From positions 3,274,160 through 3,338,159 of the forward strand of contig VYZB01000026.1 in the NCBI GenBank assembly GCA_013397455.1: a DNA stretch of 64,000 nt. The letters are read 5' to 3'. The notes beneath the pieces were generated by a model. That model was not told the DNA's origin. It worked only from the letters and a program-made list of their open reading frames with translations, and ran no database searches. Source of the stretch: Crotophaga sulcirostris. Taxonomy: Eukaryota > Chordata > Aves > Cuculiformes > Crotophagidae. How positions within the stretch are numbered: position 1 is the first letter of the stretch; the number at the start of each line of letters is the position of its first letter. A program made the translations under genes and the position numbers. Shown in pieces: positions 1 to 12,374 of the stretch.

Positions 1-1635
1 TCTGCATTTTGCTTGCAGATTTTCTATGAAGAGCAGTTGATAAAACCAGCATGCTCTGGGTAGCCTCAATCCACCTGCATTTGACTGTTAATGTGGCCAC
101 AGTTAGAGGTTTTGAGAACATGCCAAAAAACATTTCTTTACTTTCTACTGGTTTAAGCAGGCAGAAATGCAGTTTGATCAGTTAAGGCCACAATTAAAAT
201 GTTGGACCGATGACAGAAGGAGTAAGCCAAGTGAAACCCAAGCAGATCTACAGATTTCTCTACCACTGATCAGCATCTCTCAGGATAAGGAATGATGGAT
301 TTAATGTTGTGAATATGGGAAAAGCTAGTTAAAAATTAATCCTTTCTGTGATTCTGTGACAAACACCTGAAGGGGGTGTCCTCACAGCCAAGAGCAGAGA
401 GAGGCTGCAATTTCTCTTCTGACCGTGACTCTGATGTCTGTTCATTCCCAGGCCCACCTGGGCTGTTGCATTTGGGTCTAATTATCTCATAGCATGGATT
501 GTGGGATGGGTCTGATGCAGACCCATGACAGCCATGGGTCTTCCCAGCCTCCACCAGACCCCTGGTCCATTCTCTCTCATCATGCATACCACCAAGCAAG
601 GACTGCTGCTTGCTCTTCTCAATTGCTTCAGACTTCAGGAGTGAGGACAGTCAGATACAAGCAAAAAAGCAACACTCAAGCAATAAGAAATGTCCCTGTT
701 GACGGCCTCATCACTTCTTTCTTATAACATCCTTGCTTCAGAGGAGAACCAGATAAGCAGTTTCTCATGCCTCTATAGATCATGTCAGTGAAGATAACCC
801 TTTCCAGATCTTCTAGGCTAATGCATGTATGGTGTTTGTGTAGTAGGAGTGAGAATTTGCATGGGAAGATATTGTGTTTGGGTGAATGCCTTAGCCAGTG
901 CTGCCTCTAGCTCAGTGATGCACCTGGCTGTGTGTTCAGTACCTCACAAACTAGAATCAAGGCTTTCCCTACAGTCTGCAGGGAGGGATAAGCAGAGGAT
1001 GGTCTATACACATGATCTTGAGGCAGGATGAAGTGGTGTCCAGGTCTCTTCACCCCTCCCCATTCCCACAAGAAGGAGACAGATGAGATGCCAGCAGTTG
1101 GATGGTCCAGACTGGATGTTCATAGAGCAACATCTCCACAGGCTATATTTTGCCTGTGCAGCTTTGAGTGACCCAAGGTGTGAAATATCCAGAAATTCAC
1201 TGAGGAAACAATTTCAAAGCCTTATTTAGAGTTTTCCTGTTCCCAGCACTCAGCTGCAAAAGACTTAGGGCTCATCTGGAAGTGAACACTGCTAGCTGCT
1301 TTCCAGTCTCTGTCAGTCACATACAAGTCACCATCCAGCCTCATCATCCATTAGATGATCAGGCTATAATAAACCAAGACGGTTGTGAGAGCAGAGCATA
1401 TCAGCAGCTTGTGGGAGAAGAACTCAGGGGAGAAGGCGAGAAAGGAGTTGGAGTAGTATTAATTGTATTCAGATTTCTTTACAGATAGCAGTGAACAATT
1501 AAACTCTCAGGGAAGTGTTGATAATGGCTCTGGTATCATGGCATCGTGGTTCACAACACTGCATAGGTTAAGGGCAAGGGCTTTGTAGGGCTGCAGGGAC
1601 TCATTAGTAAGAGCTCTATCCTTAGCTGCATCGCT
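1..1635. other. anonymous non-coding stretch
   Basis: I see no exon, RNA gene or clear repeat here. Reading frames are short and none resembles a known protein. A phrase near 340-361 (TTTCTGTGATTCTGTGAC) resembles the 8-bp repeat tail of a CR1 element, but no CR1 body precedes it, so it is not called. Confidence 0.5.
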
Positions 1636-1712
1636 GCCACCTTGCGATTTGATAAGTCACTTCATTCCTGATGGCTCCAGAGCCTCCTGTGTAAATAAGG
1701 GGTAACAGTTCT
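1636..1712 (-). repeat. MIR-like SINE remnant
   Basis: The reverse complement follows the MIR core. On the plus strand the order is an AAGTCACTT-like segment, then GAGCCTCCTGTGTAAATAAGGGG, comparable with the MIR reverse-strand words AAGTTACTTAACC, GCCTCAGTTTCCTCATC and TGTAAAATGGGG. MIR is an ancient amniote tRNA-derived SINE, present at low copy in birds. The match is by eye and diverged, so a chance resemblance is possible. Confidence 0.35.
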
Positions 1713-4700
1713 TCTGCAGTCCTGTGGCACCTTCTGGGTGAGCTAGACAATCCAGGCTTTTTGAAAGTTAGATCATCCTGAAAATATATCTTCAGATCTG
1801 GGCACCCCCATCCCATCTGCCTGGCTGTTTTGCACCATGTCCTGAAGGTGGGCACCTGCCAAATGGTTTCCCCATCTCCCAGGGATATTACATACGTTGC
1901 CCTAAAAGTAACAAACTCCATAGGAGCCTTTAGGGAACAAAATACCTTGCTGCAATTTTAATGAGACTGATGGAGCCTAACTAGTGGGGAATTGGACCAT
2001 CTTGCTCTTGTTTAACCACTCATATCTCTCCAGATGTGGTGCTGGGCACCTGCAAACTCACCATCAAGAGGGAAGACCTAAAGTCCTGATCCATCAGGAG
2101 CTGTCCATGCCCCCAGGGATCATCTTCTAGGAAGGAAACCTTGTTCCCAGTCTCCCAGTTCTCACAGCTCCACAAGTCCCATTGCAGCCTTGGTGAAATA
2201 TGTATGAGTAGACAGGGCTGCAGACATTCATCCTCAACCTTGGCTGGGGGAAGCTCATGCCCAAAGAACTGTCATTCAGCCATGAGATTATTTTCTGTCC
2301 TCTGCTGGCATTTCTTAATGGCTATTTTATTCTTTCTTGCCCAGAGGCACAAAATGCAAATAAAAGTGCCAGTGTGCTGGATCCAGGCCCTGAGAAAAGG
2401 CATATTTATAAGGGACAGTATAAATGTGTGCATAGTTCCTATAAAGGGGGAAATAGCTTTCTCCACCACATAACACAGCCAGAAGCACAGTGGCCTTCCT
2501 TTTTCCCCCTTCCCCAAATTTCAACCATGGCCAGTCCTCACTCTGAGTGCGGGGAGTCACTGGAGTGCTAGGGCTGCACAGACCTCCTTGGTGCTGTGGT
2601 TTATGCATGTGTGTGTATCAAAAGTCTTACATGAATATCAGTGTGCATGAAAAACTTGATGAAAGCACAGACCAGTTTGGATGAGGAGTGAATCCTCTTG
2701 AATGTGGTGAGCAGCCAGGATACGGGACCTTTCACTGCTCAGGATTTGTTGTCTGAACTAAATCGTACAGCAAAATGAAGTGCAGTAAACCTCTGTGCAA
2801 CTGCACTTACTGCTAAAGGCTGAGTCTCTGCTAATAAGTAAGAGGAGGGTGAGAAGCACAACCTCTGCATGTCTGCAGATATGATCTTACTCCCTTCCCT
2901 GACTGACAGACTGCATCCAAACTTCTTATCTGAGCAAGACCTCTGGCCCATGTTGTGTTCCAAACGATGCTCAGGCATGATCTGGAAAATAAAACACTAC
3001 AGCATTCTAGGAATCAGACAACAATAAAATAATTTAGGAGATAACAAGCAAAGCTTGGAGTTTGTGGCTCATCCCTGGCTAGTTTCTAGTGCAGAAAGCA
3101 CTACAGGGTTTCAATTTTGAGGTAGTATATTTCACTTCCACATATGCCTTCCACAAAGGGAAGAAGCTAGATCAAGGATACCCAGTTTCTGAGAGGAAAA
3201 TCAAATAAGAAAGGAGATGTTTCTGTTGTACCCTGAAACTGCTGTGTGTTTTTTAGTCTTCTAGAAGGCAGAACTGGTTCCTCTGGAAATCACCTCCTTC
3301 CCAAAAGTAAGCTATGGTCTCCCTCCAAATCAAGGAAAAAAGCAAAATTAGGTCTTTTGGTCAAAACAAAATAATCACCTGCAGATGGGTTTCAACAACA
3401 GGGCAACAACATTGCAGCGAGATTCATCTGACCAAACACAACATGGAAACATCTCCATCAGAGCCACTATGCATGGGTCAGGCTACAGTCAAGGAGAGTA
3501 TATGGGTATTTCTTAGTTGAGATTAGCATCCTCCCAAAGCAGGAGTCTCAAATGATGGCTCAGACACCGGATAGCCTTCATCCCTCTTGACCACAAGGAC
3601 ACCGCTACAAAGTTGACGTGTTGTCCTAATGGAATTTCCTGATGCATAGGATGTGTGTGTGGCCCCCTTTTCCTCTGAGCAATGTTCCCATATCCCTACC
3701 CATCAGCCATCCAAGAATTTAGAGAAGGGAGTGTTTCCTGGCACATCTAGTCATGCCCCATCATTGCAGCCTGGAGAGGAGGAGGAGGGTTGAAGTGCAC
3801 ACAGAGGGAACAAGCAATGCTGAAGACAGTTTGACTCTGCCAAGACAGCTCTGGCATGGTTGCCTGAGCTGCTTTCCAACCCTGCATGAACCTTTTTTCT
3901 TCATGGCTTCTATAATCATGTTTTTTTCTGTGTACTAAAATGGGATATGAAAACCACCAGGAAAGAGACATTCTCTTTTTTAGCTTAAAGTCTCCTCATG
4001 TACCATGGGGAGGGCAGGGAAGACTTCCCAGCAAGCTGTAAAGTATCTAGTGTCTGTCAGCTTGCAAAAGCATCAGGATAAAACCCTCAGCTGGTGAATC
4101 CTCGGAGATAACAATTTGGGGCTGCTGGAGACAGGGGATGCTACTCTTTGGTTTCTCTCAGTCATACAGTCCTCTGTGTTTAAGTCCCCTCAGACTTTTT
4201 TAGAAACAGAAATAATAAGTGAACTCAAAATCCTGAAGCCAGGAATAAATCACTACATGGGTGACACTTGTAATGGAGAATTTCTTAATTGCTGTGTTTG
4301 ATTAAAGAGAGCTCGTTTTGTGCATAAAAGGCAGAGATTCCAGAAACCCAGGGAAGGAAGAAAAGAGGATAAGAAGATGATGGGAACAGAGAAATGCAAG
4401 ATCAAGAAGAAAGACACAGGAGAAATCTTGTTCAAGTACCAGAGATAAGTGAAACAGAAAAAGAATGGGTGATTTCACTTGTGACTACATTTGTGCTTAT
4501 TTCTGCCCTTTTGGGGCAGAAACAGGGATTTGCGCTCTCCTGGAGTGAAATGCGGCAGCTATTTAACACCATAAAGTACCAAAGATGAAAGGAGCATGTC
4601 AAGAAGAACTAAAACCAACTGGGAAATCGCTTTTTTATTGAAATGAAACTCCACAGAAATAGGAAACCCTTTCATTAGAACTGACATGGCTGCATTGCTA

Positions 4701-6673
4701 AGAGGTTCATTGCTCCAAAAAGTCATAAGCCTGCACCCCCCGTGAGTCCTGTGTGGATTTCCTGATCCTGCAGCTCCAGTCTGAAGGATTCCATCCAAGG
4801 CCAAGGAAACATCCATGTGCTACTGAGGTGATGCAGGCCTGACTGGGACCCTGTAGGGATGGGAGCTGCTTCTCCTACCTTAAAGTGCCTTGCTGGGACA
4901 TTCCTAACAGCTGAGAGATGTCCATGGGGAAATCCAAGCCAGCAGGAGCCAGGGTGATGATAATTGTTGAGAAGAAAAAAGAATAAGACTAACTGAGAAA
5001 GATTCCTTTTTTTAGAGGGTATGGAATAAATCAGTGTCCTTCCTTCCTGGGGTGTTATTCACTCACATCAAAGCATGATGCTCTTTGCCAGCATGTAGTT
5101 GTTTGGTGCAGGGCAAAGCAAGGAGCTCTGGTGAGCAGATTTTTTGAAGAGCTTTTTCCTGACACAAGAGGTAAAGGGAGGAGGCTCCAGCCATTTTCCA
5201 GCAGATTTTGGGCAAGGCAATCTCCTGTCATCCCCCATCTCTGCCTCACCAGGATGTCCTTCCCACTGCATCAGGCTACCTGAGAGAAGGTGTGGATCTT
5301 TTTCCTGCTGGTTTTGCAGGGTCTTTTGTCTCAGCTGATGTGAAATGGGAATTTTTTTGTGTTCATCTTTAAGAAGAGGGAGGTTGCCACAGGATATGTG
5401 TACTCCCCTGAGACCTTACCTTTTTCTTTTTCACAATTTTCTTTATTTCCAAGTGAATCACACAAAGTAGGAGCCTGGCTGTGGTGCTCATGGTTGTATG
5501 GGTTTGAATAGGAATGGCGCTGATGCTAAAGGCTGTAAGGTTGAGGCTAGTCTAGCTAAATCCTTGATTTTGCACAGATTTTTTCAACTCAGAGGATCTT
5601 TTTGTCTTTGTATGAAACCTTTAAGACCAACCTCATTGCTCCCAGGTGGAAGTTAGAGGCTTTGTGATACTGCAAGAATAAAAATACTCCCTCTGTTTCC
5701 TCAGCCAGCATTTCCACATGCTTTCATTACCTTCCTGGCTTCTCTCCTCTGTCCTGTCTCCAGCTGACTCTGAATGCAAATAATATCTCTGTTATAGATT
5801 CGTGGGAAAAGAGAAGGAGAAATCTTGGTGCAGAAGATGTGGGGGTTTTATGTCTCAGTACTGGCTCATATTTGGGCCAACATGTCAGCACTTATACTGG
5901 GAATTTCCAGAAATAAATGCACAAACAGTTTTAGCTGGAGCCAAAATCTTTGAGAGACCCCTGAGACCCCTCTTTGCACTGAATGATACTGGGGCTTTTG
6001 CCATATTGTGAATGCACCACAAAGAGCTCAGCCTGTACGTAACCTTTGACACTTTGAAATCTTTTCTTGAGTGAAAACAGACTGAAGACAATAAATCTGA
6101 TGCAGTTTGTAAATAGTTCTCTTTTTTTTGCTTATGAAATCTTCAAATATGTGATGTGGTTATCATGACAAATTACATACCCTCTTCAATAATCACCCTG
6201 CTCCAGCAGCCCAGGCAGTTGCTCCTAAAACTTCCAGACTCATTAGTTCTTTCTATCACCACCAACAAAACTTGTGCTCAGTGATTTCTAATGGCTTTCT
6301 TTGTGAATATAGAATTGAACCTCATCTGCTTCAGTTGTACAACTGTCAATAGCTTTTCACTGATGGTTTTCTCCTCCAGGTCAATTACATCTGATTCTCC
6401 TTAAGCTTTGACAAATGCGAGACCTTCTGGCACAGATGAATTGTGCATCACACTTTCAGGGAGTTCGGGAGCATCTTAATTGCCTTCCCCTTGTCATACA
6501 TCCTCAGTCTTCCTTTCTGTGACAGTAATGCTCCCAGCAGTTTCAGGACACCACGGCTCCCTGAGTGAAACTGATTCTAGAGAATCACAACCTATTTATA
6601 ATATTTCCATGATCGTGCAGCGTTAAACCTTGCTGGGAAGCCTGTAGAGTGTAATCCCAGAAGCAGCATCATC
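1713..6673. other. anonymous non-coding stretch
   Basis: No coding exon, RNA gene or recognisable transposon was found. The sequence is of mixed composition with several AT-rich patches (about 2,400-2,450, 4,180-4,330 and 6,080-6,180). One perfect CArG box is listed separately. Confidence 0.5.
2438..2447. promoter_or_regulatory. CArG box (SRF-type site)
   Basis: CCTATAAAGG fits CC(A/T)6GG exactly, the serum response factor consensus. It sits in a short AT-rich patch with a second TATAA-containing word at 2,403-2,412. A single 10-bp site is expected by chance every few tens of kb, so function is unproven. Confidence 0.25.
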
Positions 6674-7003
6674 TTTGCCTTTCAATACTTAAAAGGGGCT
6701 TATAAGAAAGACAGGGACAGACTTTTTAATAGGGTCTGTAGCAATAATGATTTTAAACTAAAGGAGAGTAGATTCAGACTAGATACAAGGAAGAAATTTT
6801 TTATTATGAAGATGGTGAAACACTGGCACAATTGCCTGGAGAGGTGGTAGATGCCCCCTCCCTGGGAACATTCAAGGTCAGATTGGACAGGGCACTAAGA
6901 AACCTGCTCTAGTTAAAGACGTCCCTGCTTATGGAAGGGAGGGTGAACAAGATGACCTTTAGAAGTCCCTTCCAACCCAAACCTTTCTGTAACTCTATGA
7001 TTC
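6674..7003 (+). mobile_element. CR1 LINE, 5'-truncated 3' end (older copy)
   Basis: The stretch follows the CR1 3' region in order: a 'GGGACAGACTTTTTAATAGGGT' block, a 'TTTTAAACTAAAGGAGAG' block, the ACACTGG...CCTGGAGAGGTGGT segment (equivalent to HWNxLPxEVV), the 'TCCCTGGGAACATTCAAGG' segment, and the 3' 'AAGTCCCTTCCAACCCAAACC' end followed by a degenerate 8-bp repeat tail (TCTGTAACTCTATGATTC). The ORF2 C-terminal frame is broken by indels and a stop, so this is a dead copy. It lacks the reverse transcriptase and endonuclease parts, as most CR1 insertions do. Confidence 0.88.
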
Positions 7004-7277
7004 CTAAAAGCTGTCTCCTGGAGTGGAGGAGCAATACCACCTTGTGGCATCCATCAGGCTTTATTTACCTTTTTCAGGCATGTACAGACCTCTGGGCAAT
7101 CTCTTCAGGGCTGACACAGTGAGGAGATGGCAGCAGAAGTAGCGCTTTGCTTCTCCTCCACCTACAGACCCTGGCTGGACTGCTGGGTCTGGTTTCAGTG
7201 CCTCACTTCAAGGACAACTCAAAGAGCATTCGTGTGACAGTAATAAGTATCATCGGAGGCCAGAAACACATGAGCTA
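7004..7277. other. spacer between two CR1 copies
   Basis: No feature seen. It separates the CR1 ending at 7,003 from an older same-strand CR1 fragment beginning near 7,278. Confidence 0.4.
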
Positions 7278-7625
7278 TTGGGGAGCAATTGGTGTCATTT
7301 AATCTGAAGGAAGGACGAATTCGAGGAGACACAATAGCAGTGTTCAATTATGTAAAAGGTCATTGAAAAGAGGAGGGGCATAAAGAGCTCTTCCAGGGAC
7401 AGGACGAGAAGTCATGGACTGAAATTACAGCAAGAGAGAACCAGGCTGAGATAGTGTCTATAGCTAGAAGGAGAGAAGCAAAGCAAAGAGAATATTCTAA
7501 ATTACAGCAAGGGAGAACCATGCTAAGATAGTCTGGCTAGCTAGAAGGACAGTATGGCTTGAGACTGAATGCCTGCAGAGAGAGGGAGGCTCTGTTGCTG
7601 GACATTTTTAACCAGGAGGAATTTT
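7278..7625 (+). mobile_element. old CR1-like fragment with internal duplication
   Basis: The order of words matches an older CR1 subfamily: TTTAATCTGAAGGAAGGACGAATTC, GACACAATAGCAGTGTTCAATTATGTAAAAGGTCATT, GACAGGACGAGAAGTCATGGACTGAAATTACAGCAAG, and near the end a TCTGTTGCTGGACATTTTTAA segment like the CR1 'CATCACTGGAGGTTTTTAA'. No open frame or 3' tail repeat remains. A 54-bp segment at 7,422-7,475 recurs at 7,499-7,552 (77-bp offset), so the element has suffered a local tandem duplication. The boundaries are approximate. Confidence 0.65.
7422..7552 (+). repeat. two-copy direct repeat inside CR1
   Basis: Copy 1 (7,422-7,475) and copy 2 (7,499-7,552) share AAATTACAGCAAG-GAGAACCA, GCT-AGATAGT and AGCTAGAAGGA-AG, at about 80% identity. 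The 23 bp between them is purine-rich (AAGCAAAGCAAAGAG). The divergence between copies suggests the duplication is not recent. Confidence 0.8.
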
Positions 7626-10600
7626 ATCGCGTCAACCCTCTTTTGGGGACAGTGAGCATCTATCTGAGCTCTCCCAGTCTCTCCCAGTCCTGTGTCCTAC
7701 TAATCAGGTGACTCCTCTGGTCTCACACATCCCAAATACCCATAATGGTTTGCACTGTTTGCTACAAAGAGCCCACGAGCTGAGCACCATGTATTTTGGG
7801 GTGACCCTGCTCTGGGATGTGCTCAGAGGAGAAACTTGTGCAGGAGCTGGGAGGTGCTGTTAGCTGTTAGCTGCACTCTGTGGAAAGTCATTTTGAGATG
7901 ATGGATCTGTTTCTGTGTCCAGGCTTTAAAAGGGCAGAGAAATAAATGGGAGAAGCTGTGGGGAAGAGGTATACAAATCATTCAGGAGCTGGAAAAGCAC
8001 GCGCTACTGCAAGAGATGAAAGAAGTCCTGGCTATGGAGATTATTACAGCAAAGGTTAAGAGGCTGTTAAATTGCTCTCTGTGCTTACCAGCGAAGACAG
8101 AGAACGCCTGATTGGAAGGGATGCTTAAAGGCTAGCATATAAAAAGGGCCAAACATTGCACGCTGAAACTGCAAAGAAGAGGCACATTTTTAACATTGAG
8201 AGTAATTAGCCACTAGAACAGGCTACAGAAGGATGCAGCAATTTTCCATTGCTTTGAAGAATTATGCATTGCTCTCAAAATACCACAGTCTCCCTCCTTG
8301 ATCATAATGGTTCCTCGTAGTCTTATGAAGATCACTGAGCCCATGAGCACCTTAAGGCAGGAGGATAGAGTTCTCTTTCCTGCCTCTCCCATGCTAAACC
8401 TGTCAAGGTGCTTGCTGGCCCCAAGGGCAGGGAGCATGACACAGCAGTGCCCATACCACTGAATCCTCTCCTTCTCAAAACCCAAAGGGTTTGTCCTTCT
8501 TCATTCCCTAGAAGACCTCTGGTCTGTGCCACCGTGCTCCATATCCAGGCATTATTTGGAGAAGAACTGGAAGGCACAGGCTGGAGGAGAGCTAGCAATT
8601 AAGTAGTGTGCATAATTGCGGGTTCCATTCCTGAGAAGTCTGCGAGCACTCACTAACCTTGAATGAACTGAATATTTCAGCACCGTTTCAGTTACAGACC
8701 TACACATGTTCTCCCTGCTACCCTGAGTATCTTTCTCAAGTGTGTTTTTCGTAAGTACAGATGTTGGAAGCTGTACATGATGGAAATCCCCCATGGAGGA
8801 GAAGGAGGAGGCGGTGGGATTCGCCTCTTCAAGGAAAGTCAGAGGACACCCAAGAGGCAAAGGGGTGGGAATGGGACAGACAATAGCATGTCTGGTTTGG
8901 AGCAGTACCACTACACACTTACCCTCTTCTTCCCCTGGCATCTGCTTTAGATGTGGGACATGGGCCTGGGGAGACCTTTCATCTAAACCATGCAGTTATT
9001 CCTATGGGGCAGGGTGAGAAAGAGTGAGCTGATGAAGAGAAGGATGTCCTGGGATGAAGAAAGAGCCTGAACAGAGGACCAGGGTTGCAGGGCAGAGAAA
9101 TGGGAAATGAGGGTCAGGAAAGATGTTGGGGGATTTGAGCTGTAGGGCAGGACAGATAAGAGCTGTGGGCTGCAGTCTTGGTGGGGGTTCAGGCAGGAGA
9201 GGTGCAGAGTATTAGCTGGTGGCTTCCTACCCAGAGAAGATTATCATCTAGAGACGGGTATATACAGGGCTCCTGCTTTCCTCTCTAACCATTGTCAACA
9301 CCAGCTCCCCTACGCCCTTCTTTCCATTGGAAATGGCAACTTTGCTTCAAAAAAAGTGGATTAAAGAGCTACACAGCAAAGTCTTGATGTGAGTTAGATG
9401 GAGAGGGGCTATCTGTCCAGCTGGGCACTTTTGCCAGCATTAATTGCACTGCTTACCTCTTACACAGCTTGCATCTCAGAGTCATTCAAGCCACTCTTTT
9501 TCTCTGCATCCAAAGCCAGACTGGATGGCCCTGCAGCAAAAGGCAGAACACTACTTTGCTTAGAACTTTCTAACCAGGTTTTGACTGTGTTCATCATCAA
9601 TTAAAACGAAGATAAAGCCTGCCAAAAAAAGTCATTAACAGTTTAGCAGAGGGTCAGAAAACAGGTCATTGACTTGCTTTACCGCGGTTCTGAAATTCTC
9701 CTAAGAATAGAGCACTTTAGATTAATTGGGGGAAAAATGGATTGGAAAGTTGCAATTAAGTTGATGTCATAATTTTGAAAAAATCAGATGCTCAGCTACA
9801 GCTGTAGTTCTCCTCACCCTGACTTTAATTGGTGTTCCAGTCCCAGTTGGTTGTATTGATAAAATGCTGCCCATAAGAAAAGTATAATTAGCATTGGTTT
9901 AAGAGGTATAAACTTTTTAAAGAAAAAAATTACTAAGAACTAGACTAACTGCAACATTTATTTTTTTTTAACTTCTGGAAACTTTAGGTAAGTGTAGCAG
10001 TTCTACGCATGAGCGAGGTCAGACAAACGGGAGAAGAGCAGTTTGTCAGTGATTTCTCAGTTACTATGGTTGACACCAAGGAACTCATTGGATGGGTTAT
10101 CATTTCACTGATCTGAACAGTGCATAAACATTTTGCAGCCCTCTAAGATACAGAGGTGAACTCGTCCAGAAAAAAATGCAAGGAAACTGGAATTGCTGGA
10201 AATAAGTATTTCTGCAAGACAGGAAACCAGGATTTCTCATGGCAAATAGGAAAGAAACACAGCCCATCCATAGCTCCTTTGTAGGGATCTTGCTGTATAA
10301 CAACCCTGCATGAGAGGTTTTTTCCAACCTGGATAACTTACGGTTTTCCAGTGCCACATTTACCTTGCTCTGCAGAGACAGCATCTGACCAACACCTGCA
10401 GGCTGAATTTTCTGATCAAGTCTATGACAACAAAATCTTGTGCTTCAGAGCAAAGCAGATCTTGCTCTCTGTGCCTCTACCTTGACCAGCATTTACAGTA
10501 TGTGCCAGCACCAGGACAAGCCTGGAAGGTCCTTAGCAGGTTCTTGCCTCCCTGGTGCTTTGAAATGCAGCAGCGCTGAGCACAGAGCATTTTGAGGTAC

Positions 10601-12362
10601 TGAGGAGTTCCTGCTGGGGAAAAGGGGGGGTGAAAGCAAGTTTCTGGACTACTAACAATGTGACTTTGTTCCCTCTGCATTACAGCCAATAATCCTTCAT
10701 TGCATTTAAATTAAAGGAGTGAATCTGGAAGTGGTCTGTGTGGACCCTGATAACTGCAGGGTTGCAGAGAAAAATTCCCTTTGCTTGCCCTGAGCAATGC
10801 CACCAATTCTTTTTGGGTATTTATACCCTTCAAACTGCCCTGCACAGGCATCAGATTCTCCTTTGCCATCATTCACTCGAGCTTTACATATTTAACTCTT
10901 TTAATCTTCCGCCAATAAATCACTCCCTTCTAACCCTTAATCATTTTCAGTGTTGTCCGCAAAAATCCCTTCAGCATGATGACACCCGTCAGGTGCTGAG
11001 TTAATTAATAGATGGCAGATCTCTCCCAGTGCTGAGCTGCACTTCTGGAAAACAATCTGAAAAGTGCAAAGGAAAGAGAAGATCCTGTTTAACTGTTGGA
11101 TGGGGCAGCCACATCTGACTCAGGAGGAAAAGCTGAGGAGCAGGTGAAGAGAAGTACCTTGCGTTCATCTTGGAACTGGTGTGACCAAAGAGCCCATAGT
11201 GTCATCCTGGCACATGTCTGGATATGGGCTTTCTGCATCTGGGGCAGCCCCGTAAATTGCAGGTCAGACCTGTGATGCAGAGGTAATAGAGAGGTCTTTT
11301 GGGGAACAGCAACTGTAACACCAGACAAAGATTTTTTTTATAGAATGGAACAATCTAGGGGATCTCATTTGGTGGAAAACCTGGATATAGTTTGGGTCCA
11401 GCATGTAGACACATCAATGGAGGTGTCTAGGAAGAGGTGACTGCTTGTGGGCTTGGTGTCTAACCTCCTGTTATACTCAGTGCAGATGTGGTCGGTGGTG
11501 GTGGTGGAGTCTGGAGATCAGTTCTGCCTCCCTACCTACCAATAGCCCTGTCCTCCACTGGACTCTATTCAGCTGCCCTCAGCATCCTGTTTTGCCTCCA
11601 GATCTCTTCCACATCTGGGGCACTTCCAGCATAGCTCTAGACACAAATATATGCCATTAAATCACTTAGATCAGTCCAGCTGTCTGTACATGAATGTCTG
11701 AAGCCATGTGAGACCCCTGGCATACCTGAGCCATCCATTCACACAGGGCTGTCGGAGAGGACCTAGGGGGACACACCATGCTAGACTGGCTGGAAGCCAG
11801 GTGGGATGCAGAACAGCTCCTGTTTCTGTGTCTGCAGCTGGGAGCTCACTGCTAGCCCCAGGTGGGATGCAGCTGCCTAAGCTCAGCTACCCAGCATCAC
11901 TCCTGGCCTTAAGGAGTGTCCCATGTCCCCTCTTTCCCTGCTGCTGTCTCAGATGCCATGGCAGGTTCATTAGGGCTCTCTCTGGGGAAGTGCCCCCATC
12001 TCCCCAGAGCTGAGCTGCTGCACACATGCACGGTGCAATGGACAGAAGTGTGGGCTGCACTGAGCACAGGCAGGAAGCAGAGGGTCAAAACTGGGAGTCT
12101 GATCAGATTTCCCCTGCAATAACTCATTCTTGGAGTGATTGCCCTTCTCCAAAGACATACCCTCCTCTCCTTCCTTCAGAAAGAGAAGAGAGGGCTCAAA
12201 GCAGGGCTTTGCAACATGGCCAAGGATTAAGTGGGTGTCACATCTCTGTGCAAGGCCAGGAATGGGGTGAGGACACTGGAATGGATACTGCTAAGATTTA
12301 TTAACCTCTTGTTTCCTTTTTCAGCACTCTCAAAGTCACCGATGTGCTTCTGTATCACTTCC
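7626..12362. other. anonymous non-coding stretch with AT-rich patches
   Basis: No coding exon, RNA gene or transposon recognised. Patches that look less random, AT-rich with TAAT/ATTA words, are 7,920-8,220, 9,590-9,960 and 10,850-11,030; these could be conserved non-coding elements. A 15-bp word CCAGGTGGGATGCAG occurs twice (11,797 and 11,858). Confidence 0.45.
9590..9960. other. candidate conserved non-coding element
   Basis: An AT-rich patch with several TAATT/AATTA homeodomain-type words and a 12-bp perfect palindrome CTACAGCTGTAG at 9,796-9,807, whose centre ACAGCTGT is a class II bHLH (ASCL/MYOD-type) E-box. No frame is coding. The call rests only on composition and motif content; conservation was not tested. 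Confidence 0.3.
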
Positions 12363-12374
12363 AAAAAAAAAAAA
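12363..12374. repeat. poly(A) 12-mer
   Basis: A homopolymer of 12 A residues with no upstream gene remnant that would make it a retrocopy tail. Confidence 0.9.

Noticed and set aside
340..361. CR1-like tail phrase TTTCTGTGATTCTGTGAC
   Set aside because: No CR1 body upstream; too short to call.
10300..10345. TTTTTTCCAACCTGGATAAC resembling a CR1 3' end
   Set aside because: No 8-bp tail repeat and no CR1 body; probably coincidence.
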